NCBI GenBank assembly: GCA_022496805.1
Contig: CM040103.1
Span: forward strand, 1,134,001-1,198,000
DNA length: 64,000 bases
Source of the DNA: Pohlia nutans
Lineage: Eukaryota > Streptophyta > Bryopsida > Bryales > Mniaceae
Direction: 5' to 3'
In this document: in pieces, positions 54,146-64,000 of the stretch
How the letters are laid out: the number at the start of each line of letters is the position of its first letter
Numbering within the stretch: position 1 is the first letter of the stretch
Notes under the pieces: generated by a model
Seen by the model: the letters and a program-made list of their open reading frames with translations, nothing else
What the model was told of the DNA's origin: nothing
Database searches by the model: none
Program-made: the position numbers and the translations under genes

Positions 54146-54966
54146 CAGATTTGTCTTTATTTTACTAGAACAAGATGTGCATGATTGACTTTCGTCGCCC
54201 CACCCCCGGGCCCCAAAGTTGAATGTGTGTCCAAACACCCTCATGCTGTGTTACTATCTCATTCTATCACTGATCTATCACTCTGCGGCATTATGTCATT
54301 TTGTGAGGAGATGTTCGTATAAGTACCTGGAGCTCCCCTCGTTGCCATGCCCACGGAATTTAATCTGCCAGGGCCCCGCGCAGCGATCGGTCACCATAGC
54401 CAACGCAAATACCAACTCACATATGGACATGGATGTCTAAAGAGGGTAAAGACCTTCTGTCGGTTTGGTGGTCAGCCATACCTGTTCAGGAATGCACGGT
54501 GCTCATCAAAGTCTCAGCCACGCTCAATCTATCTTACACCACCTTCACCTGCAGGTGGCCATAGCCATGACATTGTACAGCCCCACGGTAACGCTGCCCA
54601 TTGATTATCACATGTCCACAATTAAACCTCTTTAACTCTTTTTTAAAATCAATCTTTTCGAAATCAAGAAAACCAAAAAAATCAGGCCAAGGGGGTCCCG
54701 GAGCCAACATCGACACACAAAACCTGTATACAGGCAGATAGATGATCGCTTATAATTGACACAATCACGTCTTCGCGTACCCGATACACTTGCAATCTTA
54801 GTAATTTCAAGCATTATCATACAAACACCTTAAACCTCCAGACTACACGAAAATTCATCCTTACCACGCTGGATTCCCTAGCACACTATGTGGTTCACAA
54901 CTAACTAACATCTCACAGCTAGAGCTGCTTTAATTTAGAGCAGCCTTTATTTCCAAAAGCAGCATT
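54146..54966. other. Intergenic DNA between convergent chitinase and DEG15
   Basis: No gene or element recognised. Part of it is the DEG15 3' UTR. Confidence 0.45.
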
Positions 54967-57900
54967 CTAGAGCCGACTATGGATTGGGTAAGAAGCCCGA
55001 GCAGCATAGCTGGGTACTTCATAGTGACGAGGTGGAGAGATTCCAGAAAGGTCCTGAGGCAATGACTCTGGCACTTTCCAGGAACGTCCTCCTTTGAGTC
55101 CCTTCTCCTTCATAAACTCAGCAAAACGGGAACCTTTCTGTACACCTTTGTCGGAATTCATCTCTTCGGAGCCAGGAATGGATGACTGTCGCCTACTGAT
55201 GGGCTGAGGGGATGGACGCGGAGGTGTAGGAGGCACAAGTGCCCATACAGCAGCCAATTGTTCATTAGGTTTGTCAAGTTCTTGCAGTCGACTCCAATCC
55301 GGATCAGCTGCAGAGACAACTCCCGTGGGTCAGATAAATATAAGAACATATGTATCAGAAGGAAAATCGGGTTGACATACACCACCCTAGAGGTGGACAA
55401 TATCAAGATCATATGTACAAAGATAGTACAGCACGGACATAAATAAACCAATTGAGTTATAAGCCAGAAAACAGAAAATGAAGGGTAACAACAATCACAA
55501 GTGAACAATAATCTTAAGGTGGTATAGCGACACAAGGATTAACAATAAACCTATGAATCCATAAAGAGTATAAAGTAAGACCTATGCCCCTGGAAGCAAC
55601 TTATAAAATTAAAATAAAACTCCTTCCATCAGAACATCCAACGCTGATAGACAGCCCAAACATGTCTAGTGAAATTATAAGAATCATGACAAGAAAATAG
55701 AATAATACATTAGCTTCATTATTTACCTCTGGAGGCAAACTCGAAAATTGGTAATAGTGCTGCATAAGGAACGCTGAAATTGAGAAAAGGAATAACAGTT
55801 CCTCCGCTGTGTCTTGCATTGCTGTCAAGGCCCACAACTACCAAAATTCAATGTCCAGAGCACAGTTGTAAATGCCACAGTATATTCAAAGACCACTACA
55901 AGACAAATAACATGCTACATCCACAAATACAGATTCAGGTTTATCATAATAAATAGCTACAACCACAGTTCGACACTCTAATTAACATGCTTCGTCGATC
56001 TCAAACTTTTAAGAAAAAGCTGACACGCCTACCTTGTTACCAGCCCAATCATACGACCTTCACCATTCACAACAGCTCCTCCACTGCCACCTGGATGAAC
56101 AGCAGCTGTGGTCTGCAACATGGCATCTTTGGAAGCCTTCCCTTCCTTCCTGAATCCTAACCCCGTGAAGAAAGGACTGCTGTCTTCTTTCACAACTCTA
56201 GAAACAACCCCTGCACTCATGGATAGGCACAACTCTGCACAACAGAAGATGGGTTCTTGTGAGTAACGGAACCAGCTTCAATAGAACTTCAATGTTTGGT
56301 AAGAGTATCACTCAAAACTCATGTGTCAAGTGAGGAAAAAACTTAAACCGCCATCAGAAATATTTGACATAAACAGTAAAATAGCAAAAGTATCTACCGA
56401 TCAACATACAAGATCAGTTCCAATCATTCTAATCTGATAATGCTTTCATAAAACATCATCTCCGCAACTTTGCACCCCTCAATGCTATTGTACTGTAGAG
56501 TTCAATAATTCACTTCGACAAGCTGAATTGAAAAAGAAATCATCAAAAGGCCCATTACAAAACAAAAAGACAATTTCAAATAGATACAACGGAACCAACT
56601 GCTCAAATATGATCAAGTATGGTACCTGAGCGTGGTCCAAATAACCCGTGACCCAGCACCACAGCTGTAGAACCTGGCGTAGGACATTCTTTTTCGGGAA
56701 TAATTGGACAAAGATCGGAAGGTGGTGATTCGAGTTGCAACAATGCTACATCAAGAGCTCCCTGTGAGACATAAATGGGCCGGGCTGCATGCCATGATCG
56801 TGGCTGCCGATGATCCAATCGAACTCTGATACGCTGATAATTCTTTTGAGCCACATCACCTGGCCAGGAGCTAACTCCAGAAGTCATAACTCCCCTCGAC
56901 GTTTTCACCTGCTGCAAGTGATTCAACTTCAAGTCCTCCTGAGACCCATCGCAACCATTAGGATGACAGGGGGTAAAGCCATTCTGTTGGGGTATGCTTC
57001 CATTCGCGGGTATTGGTGCAATCCTGGATTTGCCAAATCGCCATGGTTCAAGCAGATGTGCATTGGTGAGAATAAGCCCAGTTTTGTTCAAGATAATGCC
57101 TGAAGCCCATGCCCCATCTCCAATAGTGATGAGAACCACCGAGGTTACTGCATGCTCCAAATCTGATGGCACATACTGCATGGTCTGATATGTTGGATGA
57201 CTTTCAATACCCCCAGGTCGGCAAGGTTGCATTTGCAGTGGAGGGTTTTCAACGAGTGTGACAGAAGCACCTGACTGAGGTAGAATACCCGGCAACTGTG
57301 GTATACATGGAGCACCAACAGTGATTCCAACACGTTGAAGGACAGGCAATAAAACATCTGTTGTCATCACCAGCTGCACTTGGCACAACGTTGGCACAAA
57401 GAGAGGAATACCATGAGTTAAAATAACCCAGCAAAAAGAATATTCGACAATATAGGAAAGGAATCAGGCATCTCAGCTGTTGAAAGTTATTATGTAATCC
57501 ACCCATATAAAGTGCGGATATTACCATGTTCCTTATCGATGCCAATGCAATAAATTAACATTTAAAAAAATTAAAACATAAAGAATTCAAGTATACAAAT
57601 AAGGCCACTGGCATTTCAGAACCAAATTTTACCATAAACTTCGCTTCCATACCCAAATATAGTGGCAAAATTTTGTGTATCGTTGAAAGATAAATGAACT
57701 GTTTTTTCTACATCCATTTCTATAATTTACTCAGTGGAACACCTAAAAGTTGAGCAGTCCCTATAGAAACTTTGACTTATAAATCGTTTCATGCAAAAGT
57801 ACCTGTACTTCAGCAGCACCACCTCGTTGTCGCAGTGGTCGTGTGAGCATGCCCACAAGGTTGCCTTGCTCATCAAATACTGGGCCCCCTTCCATGCCTG

Positions 57901-60659
57901 GAATCCGTACATCAGCCAAAGTGAGAAAGCTAGTAATCAGCTTGAAGTACATTTAGATTCTTGACTACACAGAAATAGGTGAATTTACAAATGAAGAATT
58001 CCAAATAACTCACCAGGAAGACATCGCACGTCTGCCATCAACAAAGAAGGGGGACCTCTTGTTGGAGGCCACAAATTGGAGACAATGCCAACAGATACGC
58101 TGTTCGCCCAAACCACCAAACATTCATAAGCACATAGAAAATCTTGAACAAAGAGCCACCTCCAATCCCCTGACCCCATTCATATGACGCACAACTCGCA
58201 CCTCCATGCTGCAAAACCACGTGAGCCCGGCAGTAGCTCAGAGCATTATGTCAGCTTATCGATCAACTGTAGCTAACAAAATAAAATGTACACTTAGTAC
58301 AAATGCAGGGCAACATATTTAAATTTACCCTTACCTGTTTTGAAAATGCAAAGGCGACAATGCCCCAAAAGGAGAGCCAACAGCTATCAAAGAGTCACCC
58401 CGCTTCTTTGGTGTTGCTATTACATGACCAGTGGAAACCTGCAATAATGAATTACGCCAAATCAACTCATAAGTTCTCCAAATAATACATTTCAAAAACT
58501 AGTTTGCCAAAATAATAATTCCGACCTCGTCATTACATTACGACATAAAGAAACATTTATGATTTATATCTGCAGGAATCTAATGGAGCTCTGAAAATAC
58601 TAACCTTAGATAGCCCGCTAAACTGGTGAAGCTTCTTGAGACATGTGTTAAGTGCAAAGTTGTCACCATGTGAACCAACGCTAAGAACTGCAATTTTTGT
58701 TGCCGCAGCAGCAGCCATTCCCAATCTACTCACACCAGCAACAGCATGCGCTGGGGACCTATTGTCTCCTTTTTGATCATGCTGTGATGCCACATCCTCC
58801 TGCATGAGTAGGTGGCAGCAGCACGAGAGACTTAGACACATCACCATAAAATTACTTGTCTTACAAAAAAGTATCCATTGTCAAAAAAACAACGAAGTAA
58901 AAAAAACAAAAAAAAACAAAAACCACCCAGTTATTCCAACAGGCTCTTTTGAGATTCACAACTAATCTAATGTCGGTTCTCACGTGCTGAAAGGGATGAA
59001 TCCCGTATAAAATAATTTCCCGTTTTAAAGAAACGATTCATTTGAACAAACGAAACAAAGCCTAGTCTCAATTCCTGTGATACTGGAAATATTTTCCAAC
59101 CTGAAACTGTGCGTCTGTGAAAACCTCTGAAGTGAGGAGACTATGTAGCTGTTGTACATTATCCTCCACAGGAGCTAGGGCCCAGCCCACCTCCCACACA
59201 CCTTTCACACTGCCACCATGCACATCCAGCAAATCTTGAAGAGCCGCTCCAGCAGCTGGCACATCAACCTGTTCCACCCAAAGACACCTTAATATTAACG
59301 TGAACTCTTATACCGTTACTCGTAAGAATTGACTACCCAGTTTTCAACTCCACACAAGTTTACGCATTGATATCTAATGTCGACATGTGAGAGCCGTGAT
59401 TAGCTGCCCAGACTAGTGTGAACTTCTTAGAATGAATAACGATGGAATATATGTCAAATTTTAATATCAACTTCACACAGTATTAGCAATACTGTGTCAC
59501 CATTGATTTTTAGCATTTATCTAATTTTTTCAATTTACGAAGTGGAAACTAAGTCGGGCTAACACACATACCACAGTGAGAAGTTGACCCGGTAGCCAGC
59601 AAACAGAGTGCTCTCCAGAACAGCCCAAACCTTTCTCAGAAACGTCTGGAACCTGTAACAAATAATATCGATAAATCCCCAGCCTGAAATGATAGGTGGC
59701 CCCTTTGCAAAAGATTGAATTATTGCAACCAAAGTATGAGTATCTATGTACAGAGCAGAAGTCTGTAATTAACAGCGTCAGGCCTTGGCTTGACGAATGA
59801 ACAAACACTAACCTCCACCAGGATGTCCACCTCAGCTCCACGAATCATCTTTGGAAAATCCTGCATTGACAAGCCACATTAAATATAAATACTTGATGAC
59901 AGCATTGGGTGTTTATGCATTGAAATTACGTCATATTTCCATGAAGAGCCAAACATAGAGTGAGACTACACTTCACTGCACAAAAGCTGCAGATCCGCTA
60001 CAAATCAGCTCTCAACGGGACAATACGTACCTCTTGCGATGATGATCCATGTGATTTTGGAGCAAGAAATGGCTCCACTATGGATGCACAGGTGATGACA
60101 ACCACCGAAGGCTCAGATGACGTTGTTGTCTCATAGAGGTCCCTCTGACCAGGAGAACTTCGTGCTTTCTCCATGTTCATGACACAAGGAACGAGAAAGC
60201 CCGATGCGGACAAAGTAGTGTCACCTGACCTGCCAAGAATCTCCGAGCATCAGTCTACAAACGTCCGTATGTAAATAATGCTTGCATACACCAAAAAATG
60301 AAGAATCTACACCTACTGCAGTTCACTGCTTACAACAGCGTATTTGATCACAGAATATTAATTATCGTCTCTTAAAAAGCAGAAGTTCACATCGATGTTA
60401 GAGACGCAACAAAAAAATAAAAATAAAAATAACTTACTCTGAATGGAAGAAGGCATGCCGACGCATTTTTCGCCCCTTCGGATCCTGAAAACACAGAACA
60501 GTTTCAAAGATTGAAAATCCGCTACTGTAACTTGAAAACTCATATGCAATTTATTGTTCTGTTCAAAAGTGGCTAGTTATGCAGGTCACTTACGGGGCCG
60601 TGCACGCGGACCATAACAGCAGAAAGCCGAGCTGCGTCCATGGCTGCCTTAGCTACCAT
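54967..60659 (-). CDS. DEG15: Peroxisomal (glyoxysomal) processing protease DEG15
   Basis: Fourteen exons on the minus strand: 60659-60594, 60484-60438, 60229-60031, 59860-59813, 59652-59572, 59268-59101, 58799-58605, 58438-58335, 58099-58014, 57897-57803, 57373-56626, 56234-56033, 55821-55727, 55307-54967. All phases close; 824 aa. Family blocks: [70 protein letters not shown], then the trypsin-like protease with His469 ([15 protein letters not shown]), Asp571 ([10 protein letters not shown]) and Ser663 ([14 protein letters not shown]). The C-terminus YPIHSRL ends in SRL, a PTS1 peroxisome-import signal (Arabidopsis uses SKL). DEG15 removes N-terminal PTS2 presequences after import. An upstream exon-like frame at 61761-61690 (MDLLRFRFLD...) cannot be joined in frame and is probably 5' leader. 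Confidence 0.93.
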
Positions 60660-61960
60660 TGTAATAGGGCGAAGTCACCTCAACCTCCAAACGTCATTCT
60701 CGCCAACACTTCACTTATTGAATTCATAGCCTGGACCATAATGCCGCAGATTCCTCAGAGATCCGAGCAATCTCTTTCAACGCTACTTTCCAGATTCCTA
60801 TCTGGCTTCGTACAGTCTTGAGAAAGTCATAACATGTCCCAAATTATTCTCCGATCCTTTGTGACTGCGTCTATCCCATGACCAAAATCACGAGGTGGAA
60901 AAGATCAATTAATTTTCTAAATTCCTGTCATCTTGTGGTAGAGCGCCGCGGCCATGCTGAAGCTCCTTGCCACTTCATAAACTGGAAACATCGAATCCAA
61001 TACATGTAGTCAGCAGAAAATACTCAAAACTTCATTGAAACCTGCCTATCCAAACCTCCCGGAAGATCAGCGTCATCAGCCTATGCTAACACGAAATTTA
61101 AGCATGTTGCTTGCTACTAAGTTAACTCCACATTGCCTAAGCATTGTAATCTTAATTTCATTTATACTAAAATCGGCCAACTCTTCGCAGATACTGCCCG
61201 CATCACTCCCCTGTAATCCTCACTGACACAGCCAATACTGAGCTGCAACAGATTCCCCTACTAAACGGTAAATGCCACAGTACGATGAAGAAAAAGAAGA
61301 AGCCTATTATCACTGGATATGCACCCCTGCTTTCTCCTACATTCTCGCCACCAAAGACAACAAAACGAAACCAGGCCTGATCACAAACTCAAACGGAGTA
61401 CTGGCTTCGGAGTTTCTGTCATAGTACCAATTGTTCTACCACAGCATTAAAGATCATGTGCGATATCTTCGCAATATACGAATTACTTTATAATTGAACT
61501 TCGACCGCAACAACACACGGAACAAATTTAATCGAGAAAGCCAAACCTCAATCCTAACCAATTCCCTCCACCACATCCTCTTCCCCTAACGATCGCTACA
61601 ACAACATCATTGCCAATTGAGAAAGAACACCAAACTCTGTCTCCACACCAAAAGAAAGAAAAGAGAAAAATCCAACCACCAGTACTGACCTGCATGGAAG
61701 GCAAGCACGTGCAAGCGGCGCCAGCGGCGATGTCGAGAAATCGGAATCGCAGTAGGTCCATGGTCAAACGAAGCAACGAAATCAATAACAATGAATACGT
61801 ATCACCATCACCATCGGGACACCAAATCCCTCTCTCTCTTTCTCTCTCTCGCGGCTTCAATCTCCGACAAGCCGAACCGTGAGACCTTCCGGAACCTCCG
61901 CCCGCCCTGTTTGTTACATCCTCATGAAACCGCGATTGTAATTGCGAGCGAAGGCAACAG
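60660..61960 (-). other. Probable 5' leader/promoter region of DEG15
   Basis: A CAG|GTCAGT donor at 61690-61689 and several possible acceptors before 60659 suggest an intron in the 5' UTR, with a short upstream ORF starting at 61761. CTCTCTCT microsatellite text lies at about 61832-61852. No other gene seen. Confidence 0.35.
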
Positions 61961-62142
61961 AAATCCAAGTGAATAAGTTAAGAAGAGCTTGAGTGCTGGC
62001 CCGTCGTCGTCGCTTGCAAGCTGCTTGAGCCCTGGCCGTCGTTGCCTTTTGGGGGAGAAGCCAAAATGGTGAGCGAGCCCACTGCACCGTCTGCCGCCTC
62101 CTTTCCAGCCTCCTTCCTCCTCCCGGGATGCCCTGCATCTTC

Positions 62143-62255
62143 CATGGCATGGGTATGGATGCATACGGATGCGTATGCATGGGCATGGATGGGTATGGAT
62201 GGATGTGAATGGGTGTGGATGGGTGTGGATGGATGTGTAATGGGTATGGCATGGA
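62143..62255. repeat. ATGGGTATGG / ATGGGTGTGG minisatellite
   Basis: About a dozen short degenerate units of the form ATG(G/C)(G/A)TATGGATG follow one another. They create overlapping open frames of His/Pro or Met/Gly/Trp composition on both strands, which are not genes. The array lies in the DEG15 upstream region. Confidence 0.75.
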
Positions 62256-62800
62256 TGGCGGAGCACGGTATGACGTGGCCCGGAGTGACGGGCTCCGAAA
62301 GAAAGGGATGGCACAGCGGGAGAGGTGGCTGTGTCACGGTGCACCGTGGGATTTATCCAACCCAATCCGTAACTCAAGTTTATCTTTAACTCAACCTTGG
62401 TTACCGGTAGTTAGTCTCTTTTCACCCTGCCCGCAATTCTAACTCCTTCAAAAATTCCCTACCGTATTCCCGGGCAGGTTATATTACTCCCCAAAAATTG
62501 TGAAAATAAATTATATTGAAATTATCAACATTAAAGAGGAGTGCATGGCATAAGAGAATCTTCACTTAGATCTAATTTTTTAATAATGAAGGAATGTTAT
62601 TTGTATTTTATGAATTTTGGAACTATGGAGTCATTGCCATATAAACTTTAATTTTAATAGTAACTAGACTGCGGTTTCATTGTAAAAGGGTGTGGACTCA
62701 TGATGCTCTATCATGCTATGAGAGTATGACTCCACTATCCTATAGTAACCTTCTTCAACCCTCAAAATAGAAATTTTAACTAGTCCAATGGTGTGGAAGT
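62256..62800. other. Intergenic DNA
   Basis: GC-richer up to about 62350, then AT-rich; no gene recognised. Confidence 0.4.
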
Positions 62801-63347
62801 TTAACCCTTTAGCGCGCCGGCGTCCAAATTTTGGACGCCGGATGAATTTCAGCAGCTCGTTTTCTGTAGGTACCGGATGTTTTTCATCCATTTAATTTTT
62901 TTTCATTCTTGTGCTAGTTGAGTACCATTTGTACGGTATGGATCTTCCAAATAAGATAACGTGAATTTTTGAATATTTACAAAAGTGATTAATGTCAAGT
63001 TTCAATCTTAGTTCAAAAAAAAAGACCTTAAATATGATTTTCCATAGTAAGTAGAATCAAATAATGGAAACCATACCATCTCGTAGTGCATGTCATTCTA
63101 ATTTCATTACAATATTTTTAAATTTTTTTGTGTTCATTTTGGATTTTTAATTGAATTTCAAGAGAAAACCTTGCAAAATTACTTTAAAAATATTAATAAT
63201 AAATATGATGAATCCAACCGTACGGATGTTATCTACACATTGACATTTACAACTTTGTTTTGTACATCAACTCCATTTCCGTTTTTCATCAACCATTTTA
63301 TAACAAATCTTTGAAAACAGTGTTGAATCGGGACGTTAAAGGGTTAA
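62801..63347 (+). mobile_element. TTAA MITE, 547 bp (sister of 17191-17730)
   Basis: TTAACCCTTTAGCGCGCC at the left and GGGACGTTAAAGGGTTAA at the right, TTAA on both sides. Just inside the left end is a short perfect palindrome-like pair (GGCGTCCAAA / TTTGGACGCC). The interior is the inverse of 17191-17730 over its length. Confidence 0.8.
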
Positions 63348-64000
63348 CAAGTTGGAGTAGTAGTTTGAGCAAACATGAAGATTATTATCGGACAAATGGA
63401 AAAGGGAAACGGGAAGCTTATACTGAGACAAAAGGAGTTATCCCGAGAGTTATCCTCAAAGAACATACCAAGTTTTTAAATGCCAAACTAAGTATATTTG
63501 AGGGATCTACCACAATACCTTTTCAGTATCTGCAATAATTATATTAATTTTGGAAATTTCTAAATTTTAGAAAAGCATTTTCCATAGAAAATTTAAATCA
63601 CCAGTCACCAAAACTCCAGTATTTTAGAATTGCCAAACTTAAAAAATCAAAATTAATAAAACTATTCGGCACAAGTGTGTCAAAATTGAAAAGGTAGTAC
63701 AACATACTTCTTTAAAATATAACCAAAGTAAATTAAAATGAGAGTCATGTTGAAATGGAGTTTACAAGAGATTTTGGATGTGGGAATCAAGAAAGTCATG
63801 TCTGTTAAGGATTAACTTCATCGGTTTCTATTTAAAATTTGAGAGTGTGTTTGTTTTAATTCCCACAATATTGATCACATGACAATGAGAGTGTATTGTT
63901 TTAGGTCCCAGTGTGACATTGTCCAAGTAACAATGAGAGTGACACAAAAAACTATATATCATTTGTTAAAGGTTGACTCTATACTACTCTAGGTATTATT
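63348..64000. other. AT-rich intergenic DNA to the window end
   Basis: A short frame at 63260-63538 crosses the MITE boundary and is not a gene. GACAATGAGAGTGTATTG and ACAATGAGAGTGACAC are local near-repeats at 63880-63940. Nothing else seen. Confidence 0.4.

Noticed and set aside
61690..61761. Exon-like frame MDLLRFRFLDIAAG... with a CAG|GTCAGT donor as a first coding exon of DEG15
   Set aside because: No acceptor before 60659 joins it in frame to [15 protein letters not shown] without a stop; treated as 5' leader with a short upstream ORF.
61914..62377. His/Pro-rich frames up to 151 codons on the minus strand
   Set aside because: Product of the ATGGGTATGG minisatellite.

Overview
This is nuclear DNA of a plant. 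It is about 38% GC by eye, intron-rich, and crowded with miniature transposons. Five host genes can be read with confidence: a mitochondrial HSP60/CPN60 (17 exons, + strand), the peroxisomal processing protease DEG15 (14 exons, - strand), a nodulin-like MFS transporter (2 exons, +), an ankyrin/J-like NFKBIL1-type protein (2 exons, -) and a hevein-domain GH19 chitinase (1 exon, +). A land plant is certain from the gene set. A seed-free lineage (moss, liverwort, lycophyte or fern) is my guess from the transposon genes and repeat style; the species cannot be fixed from sequence alone. The exon chains of HSP60 (571 aa) and DEG15 (824 aa) were assembled by hand. Every splice phase closes and the total lengths fit the families.

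Layout. 1-16 kb is an accessory, transposon-like region. Two long single-exon genes face outwards: a partial gene with an IDGQHN (ParB/DGQHR-like) motif on the - strand (1-1227, open at the window edge) and a 949-aa DUF7869/RNase H-like transposase-type gene on the + strand (13198-16047). Each is preceded by an array of the same 21-bp palindrome (TTATCYTCGA, one central base, TCGARGATAA), and each array lies in what looks like a 1.6-1.8 kb leader intron whose acceptor is a few bases before the ATG. This paired architecture is the most interesting thing in the window and may be an undescribed DNA transposon system. 3.5-8.2 kb and 17-18 kb are filled by TTAA-flanked MITEs with TTAACCC termini (piggyBac-like), one nested in another. 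18.8-22 kb holds the MFS gene behind a tandem-repeat promoter. 22-29 kb is gene-poor, with a large foldback element, a 105-bp CACTA mini-element and a 591-bp-arm near-perfect inverted repeat that captured a B3-domain gene fragment. 30-41.7 kb is HSP60, whose introns host many MITEs. 43.4-45 kb is the NFKBIL1-like gene with a Stowaway MITE in its only intron and a triplicated telo-box sequence upstream. 45.5-53 kb is repeats. 53-54 kb is the chitinase, 55-60.7 kb is DEG15, and the right end carries another TTAA MITE.

The host genes are unrelated housekeeping or defence genes and do not form a pathway: HSP60 folds proteins in the mitochondrial matrix, DEG15 removes PTS2 presequences in peroxisomes, the chitinase is secreted, and the MFS protein sits in a membrane. 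The coherent system, if there is one, is the mobile DNA at 1-16 kb.
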